A program made the translations under genes and the position numbers. Positions 46,732 to 56,165 of a stretch of DNA of 64,000 bases are shown one piece after another. Every line of letters starts with the position of its first letter. Position 1 is the first letter of the stretch. Source of the stretch: Kitasatospora albolonga (GTDB lineage Bacteria > Actinomycetota > Actinomycetes > Streptomycetales > Streptomycetaceae); assembly GCA_002082585.1 (NCBI GenBank), contig CP020563.1, positions 6,690,001 to 6,754,000 on the forward strand, read 5' to 3'. Under the pieces are notes generated by a model. It saw nothing but the letters and a program-made list of their open reading frames with translations, was not told where the DNA came from and ran no database searches.

Positions 46732-47931
46732 ATGGAGACTCCCGGGTCGCAGACATCGCTGCACAGGGCCAATCTGGAGCGGGTCGTACGCGCCGTACGG
46801 ATGGCCGGTTCGCTCACCCAGGCGGAGATCGCCCGGAGCACCGGGCTCTCCGCGGCCACGGTCTCCAATATCGTCCGGGAGCTGAAGGACGGCGGGACGG
46901 TCGAGGTGACGCCCACCTCGGCGGGCGGCCGGCGGGCCCGGAGCGTCTCGCTCAGCGGGGACGCCGGGATCGTCATCGGCGTCGACTTCGGCCATACGCA
47001 CCTGCGGGTCGCCGTCGGCAACCTGGCCCACCAGGTGCTCGCCGAGGAGTCCGAGCCGCTGGACGTCGACGCCTCGTCCGCGGAGGGGTTCGACCGGGCG
47101 GAAGTGCTGGTCAACCGGCTGATCCAGGCGACCGGGATCGGCCCGGACAAGGTGATCGGCGTCGGTCTCGGCGTCCCGGGCCCCATCGACGTCGAGTCCG
47201 GAACGCTGGGCTCCACCTCGATCCTGCCGGGCTGGACGGGCATCAACCCCAGCGAGGAGCTCTCCGGCCGCCTCGGCGTCCCGGTGTACGTCGACAACGA
47301 CGCCAACCTCGGGGCGCTCGGCGAGCTGGTCTGGGGGAGCGGCCGGGGCGTCAAGGACCTCGCGTACATCAAGGTCGCCAGCGGTGTCGGCGCCGGTCTG
47401 GTGATCGACGGGACCATCTACCGGGGCCCCGGCGGCACGGCGGGCGAGATCGGGCACATCACGCTCGACGAGTCGGGCCCGGTCTGCCGCTGCGGCAACC
47501 GCGGCTGCCTGGAGACCTTCACCGCCGCCCGGTACGTCCTGCCGCTGCTCCAGCCCAGCCACGGCCCCGGGCTCACCATGGAACGGGTGGTCCAGCTGGC
47601 CCGCGAGGGCGATCCGGGGTGCCGCCGGGTGATCGGGGACGTCGGCCGCCACATAGGCAGTGGTGTCGCCAACCTCTGCAATCTGCTCAACCCCAGCCGG
47701 GTGGTGCTCGGCGGCTCGCTGGCGGAGGCCGGGGAGCTGGTTCTGGGGCCCATACGGGACTCCGTGTCGCGGTACGCGATCCCCAGCGCCGCCCGGCAGC
47801 TCTCGGTGCTCCCCGGGGCCCTGGGCGGGCGTGCCGAGGTGCTGGGCGCCCTCGCCCTCGTCCTGAGCGAGATGGGGGATTCAACCCTTTTGGAGAGCGC
47901 CCAGCCCGCGGCGACTCCTGCCTTCACTTAG
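46732..47931 (+). CDS. rok7B7: ROK-family transcriptional regulator (Rok7B7-like)
   Basis: 399 residues from ATG 46732 (METPGSQTSLHRANLERVV); an in-frame GTG at 46720 is an alternative. Winged HTH at about 12-70 (SLTQAEIARSTGLSAATVSNIVREL), then a ROK sugar-kinase-like domain with GVDFGHTHLRVAVG, PVYVDNDANLGALGE, and the zinc motif CRCGNRGCLE near residue 255. Place between ngcEFG and xylFGH and remembered similarity to SCO6008 support the name. In S. coelicolor Rok7B7 controls xylose uptake, carbon catabolism and antibiotic output. Sugar ligand not established from sequence. Confidence 0.88.
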   Translation: METPGSQTSLHRANLERVVRAVRMAGSLTQAEIARSTGLSAATVSNIVRELKDGGTVEVTPTSAGGRRARSVSLSGDAGIVIGVDFGHTHLRVAVGNLAHQVLAEESEPLDVDASSAEGFDRAEVLVNRLIQATGIGPDKVIGVGLGVPGPIDVESGTLGSTSILPGWTGINPSEELSGRLGVPVYVDNDANLGALGELVWGSGRGVKDLAYIKVASGVGAGLVIDGTIYRGPGGTAGEIGHITLDESGPVCRCGNRGCLETFTAARYVLPLLQPSHGPGLTMERVVQLAREGDPGCRRVIGDVGRHIGSGVANLCNLLNPSRVVLGGSLAEAGELVLGPIRDSVSRYAIPSAARQLSVLPGALGGRAEVLGALALVLSEMGDSTLLESAQPAATPAFT

Positions 47932-47932
47932 A

Positions 47933-47961
47933 TAACGAATGGCACCGTTGTCATCTCGTTA
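47933..47961. promoter_or_regulatory. nested palindromic operator upstream of xylF
   Basis: TAACGA (47933-47938) and TCGTTA (47956-47961) are perfect inverted repeats. Between them TGGCACCGTTGTCA agrees with TGACAACGTTGTCA at 11 of 14 positions. It lies directly after the ROK stop and about 90 bp before xylF, the expected place for Rok7B7 and/or LacI-type control. Confidence 0.55.
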
Positions 47962-48051
47962 AGGATTTACTCCTTGACGCTGACGCTGCGGCCGAGTTGA
48001 CTTCCAGCCACCTCGGCCGCAACGTCGCGGCCTCGTCAGGGAGGTTCGAGA

Positions 48052-49167
48052 ATGAACACGCGTATGCGTCGTGCCGCCGTTGCCGTTGCCGCCACCACGA
48101 TGGCGATCTCGCTGGCCGCCTGCGGGAGTGCCAAGGAGTCCGGCGACAACGCCGAGAAGAGCTCGGAGAAGAAGGGCGACGACCTGAAGATAGGTCTGCT
48201 CCTCCCCGAGAACCAGACGGCCCGTTACGAGAAGTTCGACCGGCCGATCATCGAGAAGAAGATCACCGAGCTCACCGACGGCAAGGCGAAGGTCACTTAC
48301 AACAACGCCAAGCAGGACGCCACGCTCCAGGCGCAGCAGATCGACACGATGATCACCAACAAGGTCGACGCGCTCATCGTCGGCGCGGTGGACGCCAAGG
48401 CGATCGAGAACAGCATCAAGAAGGCCAAGGCCGCGGGCATCCCGGTCGTCGCCTTCGACCGCCTCGCCGAGGGCCCCATCGACGCCTACACCTCCTTCGA
48501 CAACGAAGAGGTCGGCCGCGCCCAGGGCACCGCCCTGCTGGAGGAGCTGGGCGACAAGGCCGACGGCAGCGCCACCATCGTGATGATGAACGGTGCGATC
48601 ACCGACCCGAACGCCGCCCTCTTCAAGAAGGGCGCCAAGTCCGTCCTCGACGGCAAGGTGAAGTACGGGAAGGAGTACGACACCAAGGAGTGGAAGCCGG
48701 AGAACGCCAACTCCAACATGGAAGCGGCGATCACCGCGCTCGGCAAGGACAAGATCGACGGCGTCTACTCCGCCAACGACGGCATGGCGGGCGGCATCAT
48801 CACCGCCCTCAAGGCCGCCGGTCTCAACCCGCTCCCGCCCGTCACCGGCCAGGACGCCGAGCTCGCGGGTGTGCAGCGCATCGTCACCGGTGAGCAGTTC
48901 ATGAGCGTCTACAAGTCCTACCCGGCCGAGGGCATCGTCGCCGCCGAGATGGCCGTCGCGCTCGCCAAGGGCGACAAGCTCGACTCGATCGCCACCTCGA
49001 AGGTCGACAACGCCAGCCAGAAGGGCATCCCGACGGTCCTCGTCCCGGTCGTCTCGCTGACCAAGGACAACATCAAGGACACCGTCATCAAGGACGGCAT
49101 CTACACGGTCGACGAGATCTGCACCGCCAAGTACAAGGCCGCCTGCGACAAGATCGGTCTGAAGTAG
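48052..49167 (+). CDS. xylF: xylose-binding lipoprotein XylF
   Basis: 371 residues, ATG 48052 after AGGGAGG. Signal peptide with lipobox LAAC gives a membrane-anchored lipoprotein. The mature part is a periplasmic-binding-protein type I fold (LKIGLLLPENQTARYEKFDRP; VDALIVGAVDA; VVAFDRLAEGP; VYSANDGMAGG), as in XylF/RbsB. Synteny with rok7B7 and xylGH supports D-xylose as ligand. First gene of the importer; 285 bp to xylG. Confidence 0.9.
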   Translation: MNTRMRRAAVAVAATTMAISLAACGSAKESGDNAEKSSEKKGDDLKIGLLLPENQTARYEKFDRPIIEKKITELTDGKAKVTYNNAKQDATLQAQQIDTMITNKVDALIVGAVDAKAIENSIKKAKAAGIPVVAFDRLAEGPIDAYTSFDNEEVGRAQGTALLEELGDKADGSATIVMMNGAITDPNAALFKKGAKSVLDGKVKYGKEYDTKEWKPENANSNMEAAITALGKDKIDGVYSANDGMAGGIITALKAAGLNPLPPVTGQDAELAGVQRIVTGEQFMSVYKSYPAEGIVAAEMAVALAKGDKLDSIATSKVDNASQKGIPTVLVPVVSLTKDNIKDTVIKDGIYTVDEICTAKYKAACDKIGLK

Positions 49168-49452
49168 CACCCCGGGACCGGCCGCCCCCGCGCGGGCCGG
49201 TCCCGCCCCGCCGCACGCCCGACGCGCCTTCGCGAGGGCCGTACGGCACCACCACCCGCGCACGCGCCCGCCGTACACCGGCCCGCACGCGCCATGAAGC
49301 CTGTCCGGTGTCCCGCCCACCAACCGTCCCGCTGCCGGGCGGGGCGCCGGACGGAACAGCTTCTCCCTTTCTCTGTTCTCTTCTGCTCGACCGCCGCGCC
49401 TTCCCCCGGGTGCGGCATCCCCGCCGGTCAGGCGGCGAAGGAGATGGTTCAC

Positions 49453-50232
49453 GTGTCCGCTACGCCCGTGCTGGCGTTGCGAGGGGTCTCCAAGCGATTC
49501 GGTGCCGTACAGGTACTCACCGATGTAGAGCTTGAGGTCCACGCCGGTGAAGTGGTCGCCCTGGTCGGCGACAACGGCGCCGGCAAGTCAACGCTGGTCA
49601 AGACGATCGCCGGAGTGCATCCCATCGATGAGGGAGTCATCGAGTGGGAGGGCCGCGCCGTCCGGATCGACAAGCCGCACGACGCCCAGAACCTCGGCGT
49701 CGCGACCGTCTATCAGGACCTCGCGCTCTGCGACAACATCGATGTCGTCGGCAACCTCTACCTGGGCCGGGAGCTGCGCAGGTTCGGCATCCTGGACGAG
49801 GTGGAGATGGAGCGCCGCTCCCGCGAGCTGCTCTCCACGCTCTCGATCCGCATCCCGAGCGTCCGCATCCCGATCGCCTCGCTCTCCGGCGGCCAGCGCC
49901 AGACCGTGGCCATCGCCCGGTCGATGCTCGGCGAGCCCAAGCTCGTCATCCTCGACGAGCCGACCGCCGCCCTCGGCGTCGAGCAGACCGCCCAGGTCCT
50001 CGACCTGGTCGAGCGGCTGCGCGAGCGCGGCCACGCGGTCATCCTCATCAGCCACAACATGGCCGACGTGAAGGCCGTGGCCGACAAGGTCGCCGTGCTC
50101 CGGCTGGGCCGGAACAACGGTGTCTTCGATGTGAAGACCACCTCCCAGGAAGAGATCATCTCCGCCATCACGGGCGCCACGGACAACGCCGTGACCCGAC
50201 GTGCGGCGCGCAACGCGGAGGTTTCGAAGTGA
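49453..50232 (+). CDS. xylG: xylose ABC importer ATPase XylG (single-domain)
   Basis: The GTG at 49453 (VSATPVLALRG) is preferred: GAAGGAG ends right at ATG 49444, too close for that start, but is about nine bases from the GTG. 259 residues: Walker A GDNGAGKST, signature LSGGQRQ, Walker B LVILDEPT, and ISHN switch. CUT2 sugar ATPases (XylG, RbsA, MglA) usually have two fused ABC domains; this has one, so a homodimer must serve XylH. Its TGA overlaps the xylH GTG (GTGA). Confidence 0.9.
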   Translation: MSATPVLALRGVSKRFGAVQVLTDVELEVHAGEVVALVGDNGAGKSTLVKTIAGVHPIDEGVIEWEGRAVRIDKPHDAQNLGVATVYQDLALCDNIDVVGNLYLGRELRRFGILDEVEMERRSRELLSTLSIRIPSVRIPIASLSGGQRQTVAIARSMLGEPKLVILDEPTAALGVEQTAQVLDLVERLRERGHAVILISHNMADVKAVADKVAVLRLGRNNGVFDVKTTSQEEIISAITGATDNAVTRRAARNAEVSK

Positions 50233-51542
50233 CCACCGACAAGTCCGCGACCCCGCTGGACAAGACCTCCGGCCCGGCGGACGCCCCGCCGGTCGGCAAC
50301 CCGGAGGCCGCCGAGGGCGCCGCCACCGTCGTCGACCCCCGCCTCCTCATCCGCGAGCAGGGCTTCGCCGGGTACGTCACCGAGTTCAAGCGCAAGATCA
50401 GCGGCGGTGACCTGGGCTCGATCCCGGTGGTCGTCGGCCTCGCGATCATCGCCATCGTCTTCCAGAGCATGAACTCCGAGTTCCTCTCCGCGAAGAACAT
50501 CAGCGACATCGCCACCACGATGGTCGCCACCGGCATGATGGCCGTCGGCATCATCTTCGTCCTGCTGCTCGGCGAGATCGACCTCTCGGTCGGCTCGGTC
50601 TCCGGTGTCTCCGGCGCCCTCGTCGCGGTGCTCAGCGTCACCCAGGGCATGAACGAGTGGCTGGCCATCGTCGTCGCCATCGTCAGCGGCGCGGTGATCG
50701 GCGCGATCCACGGCTTCTTCTTCGCCCGGATCGGCGCGCCCGCCTTCGCCGTCACCCTGGCCGGCCTGCTGTTCTGGCTCGGCTTCATGCTCCAGCTGCT
50801 CGGCGACTCCGGCACCATCAACCTGGACGGCGACGGGGTGGTCGGCCAGCTGACCACGTACTACTTCACCGATGTCGCCGCCGCCTACGGGCTCGCCGCG
50901 ATCGCGGTCGTCGGCTACTTCGCCGCCGCCTTCCTGGACACCCGCCGCCGTGAGGCCGCGGGCATCCCGTCCCGGCCGCTCGTCGACATCATCGTGCGCA
51001 CGGCCGTCCTCGCGGTGTTCGCGTTCGCCGCCGCGTACATGTTCAACCAGTACCGCGGTCTGCCGCTCGCCCTGGTCCTCTTCCTGATCGTCCTGGTCGG
51101 CACGGACTTCCTGCTGCGCCGTACGGCCTACGGGCGGAAGATCTTCGCGCTCGGCGGCAGCGTCGAGGCGTCCCGGCGCGCCGGTATCAACGTCACCGCG
51201 ATCCGGATCTCCGTCTTCTCCATCGCGGGCACGTTCGCGGCGATCGGCGGCCTCTTCTGGGCCTCCAAGATCGCGGCGGCCAACCAGGGCTCCGGCACCG
51301 GCGACCTGCTGATGAACGTCATCGCGGCGGCCGTCATCGGCGGCACCAGCCTCTTCGGCGGCCGGGGCCGCACCTGGAACGCGCTGCTCGGTGTCATGGT
51401 CATCGTCTCCATCCAGTACGGACTGTCGCTGGAGGGCATCGCCACGCCGATCCAGTACATGGTCACCGGCGCCGTGCTCCTGGCCACGGTGGTCATCGAC
51501 TCCATCACCCGTAAGACCCAGAAGACGGCGGGCCGCGCCTGA
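50229..51542 (+). CDS. xylH: xylose ABC permease XylH
   Basis: 437 residues from the GTG that overlaps the xylG stop. A 50-residue soluble N-terminus precedes about ten to twelve membrane helices of the BPD_transp_2 (CUT2) family; the family segment GEIDLSVGSVSGVSGALVA and RRTAYGRKIFALGGSVEASRRAGI are present. Partner of XylFG in xylose uptake. Confidence 0.92.
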   Translation: MTTDKSATPLDKTSGPADAPPVGNPEAAEGAATVVDPRLLIREQGFAGYVTEFKRKISGGDLGSIPVVVGLAIIAIVFQSMNSEFLSAKNISDIATTMVATGMMAVGIIFVLLLGEIDLSVGSVSGVSGALVAVLSVTQGMNEWLAIVVAIVSGAVIGAIHGFFFARIGAPAFAVTLAGLLFWLGFMLQLLGDSGTINLDGDGVVGQLTTYYFTDVAAAYGLAAIAVVGYFAAAFLDTRRREAAGIPSRPLVDIIVRTAVLAVFAFAAAYMFNQYRGLPLALVLFLIVLVGTDFLLRRTAYGRKIFALGGSVEASRRAGINVTAIRISVFSIAGTFAAIGGLFWASKIAAANQGSGTGDLLMNVIAAAVIGGTSLFGGRGRTWNALLGVMVIVSIQYGLSLEGIATPIQYMVTGAVLLATVVIDSITRKTQKTAGRA

Positions 51543-51552
51543 CCGTCCGACC

Positions 51553-51594
51553 GCGCAGGTGCCCGGTGCCCGAGGGGGTGCCGGGCACCCGCGC
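51553..51594. terminator. hairpin after xylH
   Basis: GGTGCCCGG (51558-51566) pairs with CCGGGCACC (51581-51589), extended by flanking GCGC on both sides. Confidence 0.75.
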
Positions 51595-51705
51595 GTCCCC
51601 GGCCGCCCGCGTTCGAACACAGGCTCCCGCTGCCCACGGCCGCGAGCGGAACATTAGACTCATCGGATCGGCACGCTCGATCAGCTCATACGCAAGGAGG
51701 CACGG

Positions 51706-53619
51706 GTGGATCTGCTGACCCGCATCAAGGGACCGCGCGACCTGGACCGGCTCTCCGTCGACGAGCTGGAGCAGCTCGCGGAGGAGATCCGTACCTTCCT
51801 CGTCGACGCGGTGTCCAAGACCGGCGGACACCTCGGCCCCAACCTGGGCGTGGTGGAGCTCACGATCGCCCTGCACCGGGTCTTCGAGTCGCCCCGGGAC
51901 AAGGTGCTCTGGGACACCGGCCACCAGGCTTACGTCCACAAGCTGCTCACCGGCCGCCAGGACTTCTCCCGCCTCAAGATGAAGGGCGGCCTCTCCGGCT
52001 ACCCCTCCCGCGCCGAGTCCGAGCACGACGTCATCGAGAACAGCCATGCCTCCGGGGTCCTCGGCTGGGCCGACGGCATGGCCAAGGCGAACGAGGTCCT
52101 GAAGAAGGACGACCACGTCGTCGCGGTCATCGGTGACGGCGCGCTCACCGGCGGTATGGCCTGGGAGGCGCTGAACAACATCGCCGCCGCCAAGGACCGC
52201 CCGCTCGTCATCGTCGTCAACGACAACGAGCGCTCGTACGCGCCCACCATCGGCGGCCTCGCCAACCACCTCGCCACGCTCCGTACGACCGACGGCTACG
52301 AGCGGTTCCTGGCCCGCGGCAAGGACATCCTGGAGCGCACGCCCGTCGTCGGCCGCCCGCTCTACGAGACCCTCCACGGCGCCAAGAAGGGCCTCAAGGA
52401 CTTCATCGCCCCGCAGGGCATGTTCGAGGACCTCGGCCTGAAGTACGTCGGACCGATCGACGGCCACGACATCGAGGCCCTGGAGTCCGCGCTCCAGCGC
52501 GCCAAGCGCTTCGGCGGCCCGGTCATCGTGCACTGCCTCACCGAGAAGGGCCGCGGCTACACCCCGGCCCTCCAGGACGAGGCCGACCGCTTCCACGCGG
52601 TGGGCAAGATCCACCCGGACACCGGTCTGCCGATCTCCACCTCCGGCCTCGACTGGACCTCCGTCTTCGGCGAGGAGATGGTCAAGCTCGGCGAGGAGCG
52701 CGAGGACATCGTCGCGATCACCGCGGCCATGCTCCAGCCGGTCGGCCTCGGCAAGTTCGAGGAAGCCTTCCCGGACCGGATCTACGACGTCGGCATCGCC
52801 GAGCAGCACGGCGCGGTCTCCGCGGCGGGCCTGGCCACCGGCGGCCTCCACCCGGTCTTCGCGGTCTACGCCACCTTCCTCAACCGCGCCTTCGACCAGG
52901 TCCTGATGGATGTCGCGCTGCACAAGTGCGGCGTCACCTTCGTCCTGGACCGGGCCGGTGTCACCGGAACGGACGGCGCCTCGCACAACGGCATGTGGGA
53001 CATGTCGATCCTCCAGTGCGTGCCCACGCTCCGGATCGCCGCCCCGCGCGACGCCGACCAGGTCCGCGCCCAGCTCCGCGAGGCCGTCGCCGTCGACGAC
53101 GCGCCCACCGTGGTCCGCTTCTCCAAGGGCGCGGTCGGCCCGGCGGTCAAGGCCGTCGGCCGGGCCGGCGGTATGGACATCCTGCGCAAGCCGAAGGCGG
53201 ACCGCCCGGACGTCCTGATCGTCTCCGTCGGCGCGCTCGCCCCGATGTGCCTGGAGATCGCCGACCTGCTGGACGCCCAGGGCATCTCCTCCACGGTCGT
53301 CGACCCGCGCTGGGTCAAACCGGTGGACGAGGCGCTCGCCCCGCTCGCCGAGCGCCACCGCGTCGTCGTCACCGTCGAGGACAACAGCCGCGCCGGAGGC
53401 GTCGGTTCCGCCGTCGCCCAGGCGCTGCGCGACGCCGGTGTCGACGTACCGCTGCGCGACTTCGGCATCCCGCCGGTCTTCCTCGACCACGCCTCCCGGG
53501 GCGAGGTCCTGGCCGAGATCGGACTGACCGCGCCGGACATCGCCCGCCAGGTCACCGGCCTGGTCGCCAAGCTCGACGGCCGCTTCGAGAGCCGCGCCGT
53601 GGAGTCCGCACGCGACTGA
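51706..53619 (+). CDS. dxs: 1-deoxy-D-xylulose-5-phosphate synthase
   Basis: 637 residues; GTG start at 51706 five bases after AAGGAGG. Makes DXP from pyruvate and glyceraldehyde-3-phosphate, the entry to the MEP isoprenoid pathway, and precursor for thiamine and pyridoxal. Features: [13 protein letters not shown], thiamine-diphosphate motif [25 protein letters not shown], and the transketolase C-terminal half with [15 protein letters not shown]. Length and motifs are those of a normal Dxs. Monocistronic between two hairpins. Confidence 0.97.
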   Translation: MDLLTRIKGPRDLDRLSVDELEQLAEEIRTFLVDAVSKTGGHLGPNLGVVELTIALHRVFESPRDKVLWDTGHQAYVHKLLTGRQDFSRLKMKGGLSGYPSRAESEHDVIENSHASGVLGWADGMAKANEVLKKDDHVVAVIGDGALTGGMAWEALNNIAAAKDRPLVIVVNDNERSYAPTIGGLANHLATLRTTDGYERFLARGKDILERTPVVGRPLYETLHGAKKGLKDFIAPQGMFEDLGLKYVGPIDGHDIEALESALQRAKRFGGPVIVHCLTEKGRGYTPALQDEADRFHAVGKIHPDTGLPISTSGLDWTSVFGEEMVKLGEEREDIVAITAAMLQPVGLGKFEEAFPDRIYDVGIAEQHGAVSAAGLATGGLHPVFAVYATFLNRAFDQVLMDVALHKCGVTFVLDRAGVTGTDGASHNGMWDMSILQCVPTLRIAAPRDADQVRAQLREAVAVDDAPTVVRFSKGAVGPAVKAVGRAGGMDILRKPKADRPDVLIVSVGALAPMCLEIADLLDAQGISSTVVDPRWVKPVDEALAPLAERHRVVVTVEDNSRAGGVGSAVAQALRDAGVDVPLRDFGIPPVFLDHASRGEVLAEIGLTAPDIARQVTGLVAKLDGRFESRAVESARD

Positions 53620-53635
53620 CCTGTTTTCGGGCCGA

Positions 53636-53679
53636 TGGGCCGGGAAGACGACCCCTGTCCGGGTGGTTCTCCCGGCCCA
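53636..53679. terminator. hairpin after dxs
   Basis: TGGGCCGGGA (53636-53645) and TCCCGGCCCA (53670-53679) are exact complements with further partial pairing inside. Confidence 0.75.
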
Positions 53680-53764
53680 TTCGCATGAAACGGGCCAGAT
53701 GGCGTGTTCCTGCGCATTCCGGTCCCCATCATGGCGTTCACAACGAGTGCGTGGAGGTACGCAG

Positions 53765-55267
53765 GTGAGCGCGCAGGTCACACCACCCCGCGGAAAAGGA
53801 ATGTTCCGCACGAAATCGGTCGAACAGTCGATCCTTGACACCGAGGAGCCCGAGCACGCGCTCAAGAAGTCCCTCTCCGCCCTGGACCTCACGGTCTTCG
53901 GTGTGGGGGTCATCATCGGCACGGGCATCTTCGTCCTGACGGGCAAGGTCGCCAAGGAGACGGCGGGCCCGGCGACCGCCATCGCGTTTGTGGTCGCGGG
54001 TGTCGTCTGCGCGCTGGCCGCGCTCTGTTACGCCGAATTCGCCTCCACCGTCCCGGTGGCGGGCTCCGCGTACACCTTCTCGTACGCGTCCCTGGGCGAG
54101 CTGGTGGCCTGGATCATCGGCTGGGACCTGGTGCTGGAGTTCGCGCTCGGCACGGCGGTGGTCGCGGTCGGCTGGTCCGGCTACGTCCGCTCACTGATGG
54201 ACAACGTCAACTGGACGATGCCCGAAGTGCTCTCCGGCCCCGATGCGGCGGAAGGGTTCGGCTTCGACCTGCTGGCCTTCATCCTGGTGCTGATCCTGAC
54301 GGTCATCCTGGTCGTCGGCATGAAGCTCTCCGCCCGGGTCACCGCGGTCGTGGTGGCGATCAAGCTGGGTGTCGTCCTCATCGTCATCATCGCGGGCCTC
54401 TTCTTCATCAAGGCCGACAACTACAAGCCCTTCATCCCCCCGGCCGAGCAGCAGGCCACCGGCTCCGGCTGGGACGCCCCGATGGTCCAGCTGATCTTCG
54501 GCTACGAGCCCACCAACTTCGGCATCATGGGTATCTTCACGGCCGCCTCCATCGTCTTCTTCGCCTTCATCGGCTTCGACGTGGTGGCCACGGCGGCCGA
54601 GGAGACCAAGCTGCCGCAGCGCGACATGCCGCGCGGCATCCTCGGCTCGCTCATCATCTGCACGGTGCTCTACGTGGCGGTCTCGATCGTGGTCACCGGC
54701 ATGCAGCACTACAGCGAACTCTCCGTCAGCGCCCCGCTCGCCGACGCCTTCAAGGCCGTCGGGCACCCGGTCTACGCGGGTGTGATCAGCTTCGGCGCCG
54801 CCGTCGGCCTCACCACCGTCTGCATGATCCTGCTGCTCGGCCAGACCCGTGTCTTCTTCGCGATGAGCCGTGACGGACTGCTCCCGCGCTTCTTCTCCCG
54901 GACGCACCCGCGCTTCAAGACCCCGTACCGCCCGACGATCCTGCTCGGTGTGGTGATCGCGATCATCGCCGGGTTCACGAGCATCGACGAGCTGGCCACC
55001 CTGGTGAACATCGGCACGCTCTTCGCCTTCGTCGTCGTCGCCCTCGGCGTCCTGGTCCTGCGCCGCACCCGCCCCGACCTGCCCCGCGCCTTCCGCACCC
55101 CGTGGGTGCCGCTCCTGCCGATCGCCTCGGTGGCGGCCTCGGTCTGGCTGATGCTCAACCTGCCTGCGGAGACCTGGGCGCGGTTCGCGGGCTGGATGGC
55201 GCTCGGCGTGCTGGTCTACTTCCTGTACGGGCGCTCCCACAGCCGACTGGGCAGGGAAGGCCGCTAG
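53765..55267 (+). CDS. APC-family amino-acid permease
   Basis: Start GTG 53765 (VSAQVTPPRGKG), eight bases after GGAGG; the open frame above it is not conserved-looking. 500 residues with about 12 membrane helices. N-terminal LKKSLSALDLTVFGVGVIIGTGIFVLTG is the hallmark of YfnA/CAT-type cationic amino-acid transporters, as is GFDVVATAAEETKLPQRDMP. Imports amino acids by proton symport or exchange; exact substrate unknown. Confidence 0.92.
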   Translation: MSAQVTPPRGKGMFRTKSVEQSILDTEEPEHALKKSLSALDLTVFGVGVIIGTGIFVLTGKVAKETAGPATAIAFVVAGVVCALAALCYAEFASTVPVAGSAYTFSYASLGELVAWIIGWDLVLEFALGTAVVAVGWSGYVRSLMDNVNWTMPEVLSGPDAAEGFGFDLLAFILVLILTVILVVGMKLSARVTAVVVAIKLGVVLIVIIAGLFFIKADNYKPFIPPAEQQATGSGWDAPMVQLIFGYEPTNFGIMGIFTAASIVFFAFIGFDVVATAAEETKLPQRDMPRGILGSLIICTVLYVAVSIVVTGMQHYSELSVSAPLADAFKAVGHPVYAGVISFGAAVGLTTVCMILLLGQTRVFFAMSRDGLLPRFFSRTHPRFKTPYRPTILLGVVIAIIAGFTSIDELATLVNIGTLFAFVVVALGVLVLRRTRPDLPRAFRTPWVPLLPIASVAASVWLMLNLPAETWARFAGWMALGVLVYFLYGRSHSRLGREGR

Positions 55268-55270
55268 CCG

Positions 55271-55311
55271 GGGGGCGTACGCCCGTACGTGCCGCGTACG
55301 GGCGCACGCCC
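55271..55311. terminator. hairpin after amino-acid permease
   Basis: GGGGCGTACGCCCGTACG and CGTACGGGCGCACGCCCC (55294-55311) pair with one mismatch. Confidence 0.8.
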
Positions 55312-55375
55312 CTGGGGGGCTCCGACCGGGGATACTGGAGAGGAAGCCTGCGGGCGGGATCGGGGGGCGGTGCCG

Positions 55376-55747
55376 ATGATGTTCGGTCACGGGGACGAGT
55401 GGTGGGTGATGCTGGTCGTCCCGGTGTTCCTGTGGGTCCCCTTCGGGCCCCTCGTCATGGCGGGCCTGGGCGTGTGGTGCGCGCTGCGGCCCGGCCGCCG
55501 GACCCGGCTGTGGTCGGTGCTGCTGCCCCTGCTGCCCGTCACGGTCTCCGCGATCCTGGTGACCCTTCCCCTGGAGAGTTGGGGCCGCCCCGGCCACCTG
55601 CGCGACGTCGTCCACTACGTCCTCGTGTACATCGGGGCCCTCACGGTGCTGCCCTGGTTGCTCGGCCACGGCATCACCCGCCTCACCCGCACCGTACGCG
55701 CCCGCCGGACCCCGCTGGTCCGGCATGATTCGAACGAGTCGGCCTAG
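55376..55747 (+). CDS. small membrane protein, unknown function
   Basis: About 123 residues from ATG 55376 (MMFGHGDEWWVML). Three hydrophobic helices: VVPVFLWVPFGPLVMAGLGVW, LWSVLLPLLPVTVSAILVTL and VVHYVLVYIGALTVLPWLLG. Its stop overlaps the convergent NYN gene by 4 bp. No family recognised. Confidence 0.6.
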   Translation: MMFGHGDEWWVMLVVPVFLWVPFGPLVMAGLGVWCALRPGRRTRLWSVLLPLLPVTVSAILVTLPLESWGRPGHLRDVVHYVLVYIGALTVLPWLLGHGITRLTRTVRARRTPLVRHDSNESA

Positions 55748-56127
55748 GGCCGTACGGTACGGGGCCCCACGCACCGGGCCCCGTACGCCTCGACCCGCTG
55801 CCGCAGTCCCCGGTCGGCGGTGACCACGACGCACTCGCGCTCCGGCGCGGCGGCGGCCACCAGCTCGGCGATCAGGTCGTCACCGCTGCCGGGGGCCGGG
55901 GCGACCTCGACACCGGCCACGGAGGCGACACCCCGGGCGGCTCCCTCGACGACGAGCACGATCCCGACCGGACCCGGCACCCCCGGCAGCCCGTCCGCCG
56001 CGTACGGGACGAGCGAGTCCCGCAGCCGCTCCGCCGCCCCGCGCCGGTCCCGCCACCACCCGTCGGGCACGGACCCGACCACATTGGCCCCGTCCACGAT
56101 CACCAGTACCGCCGCGTCCTCACTCAT
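55744..56127 (-). CDS. NYN-domain (YacP-like) putative RNase
   Basis: 127 residues from ATG 56125-56127. The N-terminal VLVIVDGANVVGSVPDGWWRD and the later VVVTADRGLRQRV carry the conserved acidic residues of PIN-like NYN nucleases, as in YacP/Rae1-type RNases. Short for the family but complete. Ribosome site is weak. Function on structured RNA is inference. Confidence 0.75.
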   Translation of the reverse strand: MSEDAAVLVIVDGANVVGSVPDGWWRDRRGAAERLRDSLVPYAADGLPGVPGPVGIVLVVEGAARGVASVAGVEVAPAPGSGDDLIAELVAAAAPERECVVVTADRGLRQRVEAYGARCVGPRTVRP

Positions 56128-56165
56128 CCCGGCAGGGTGCCACGGCGCGGCGGGGCGGCGGGCCG

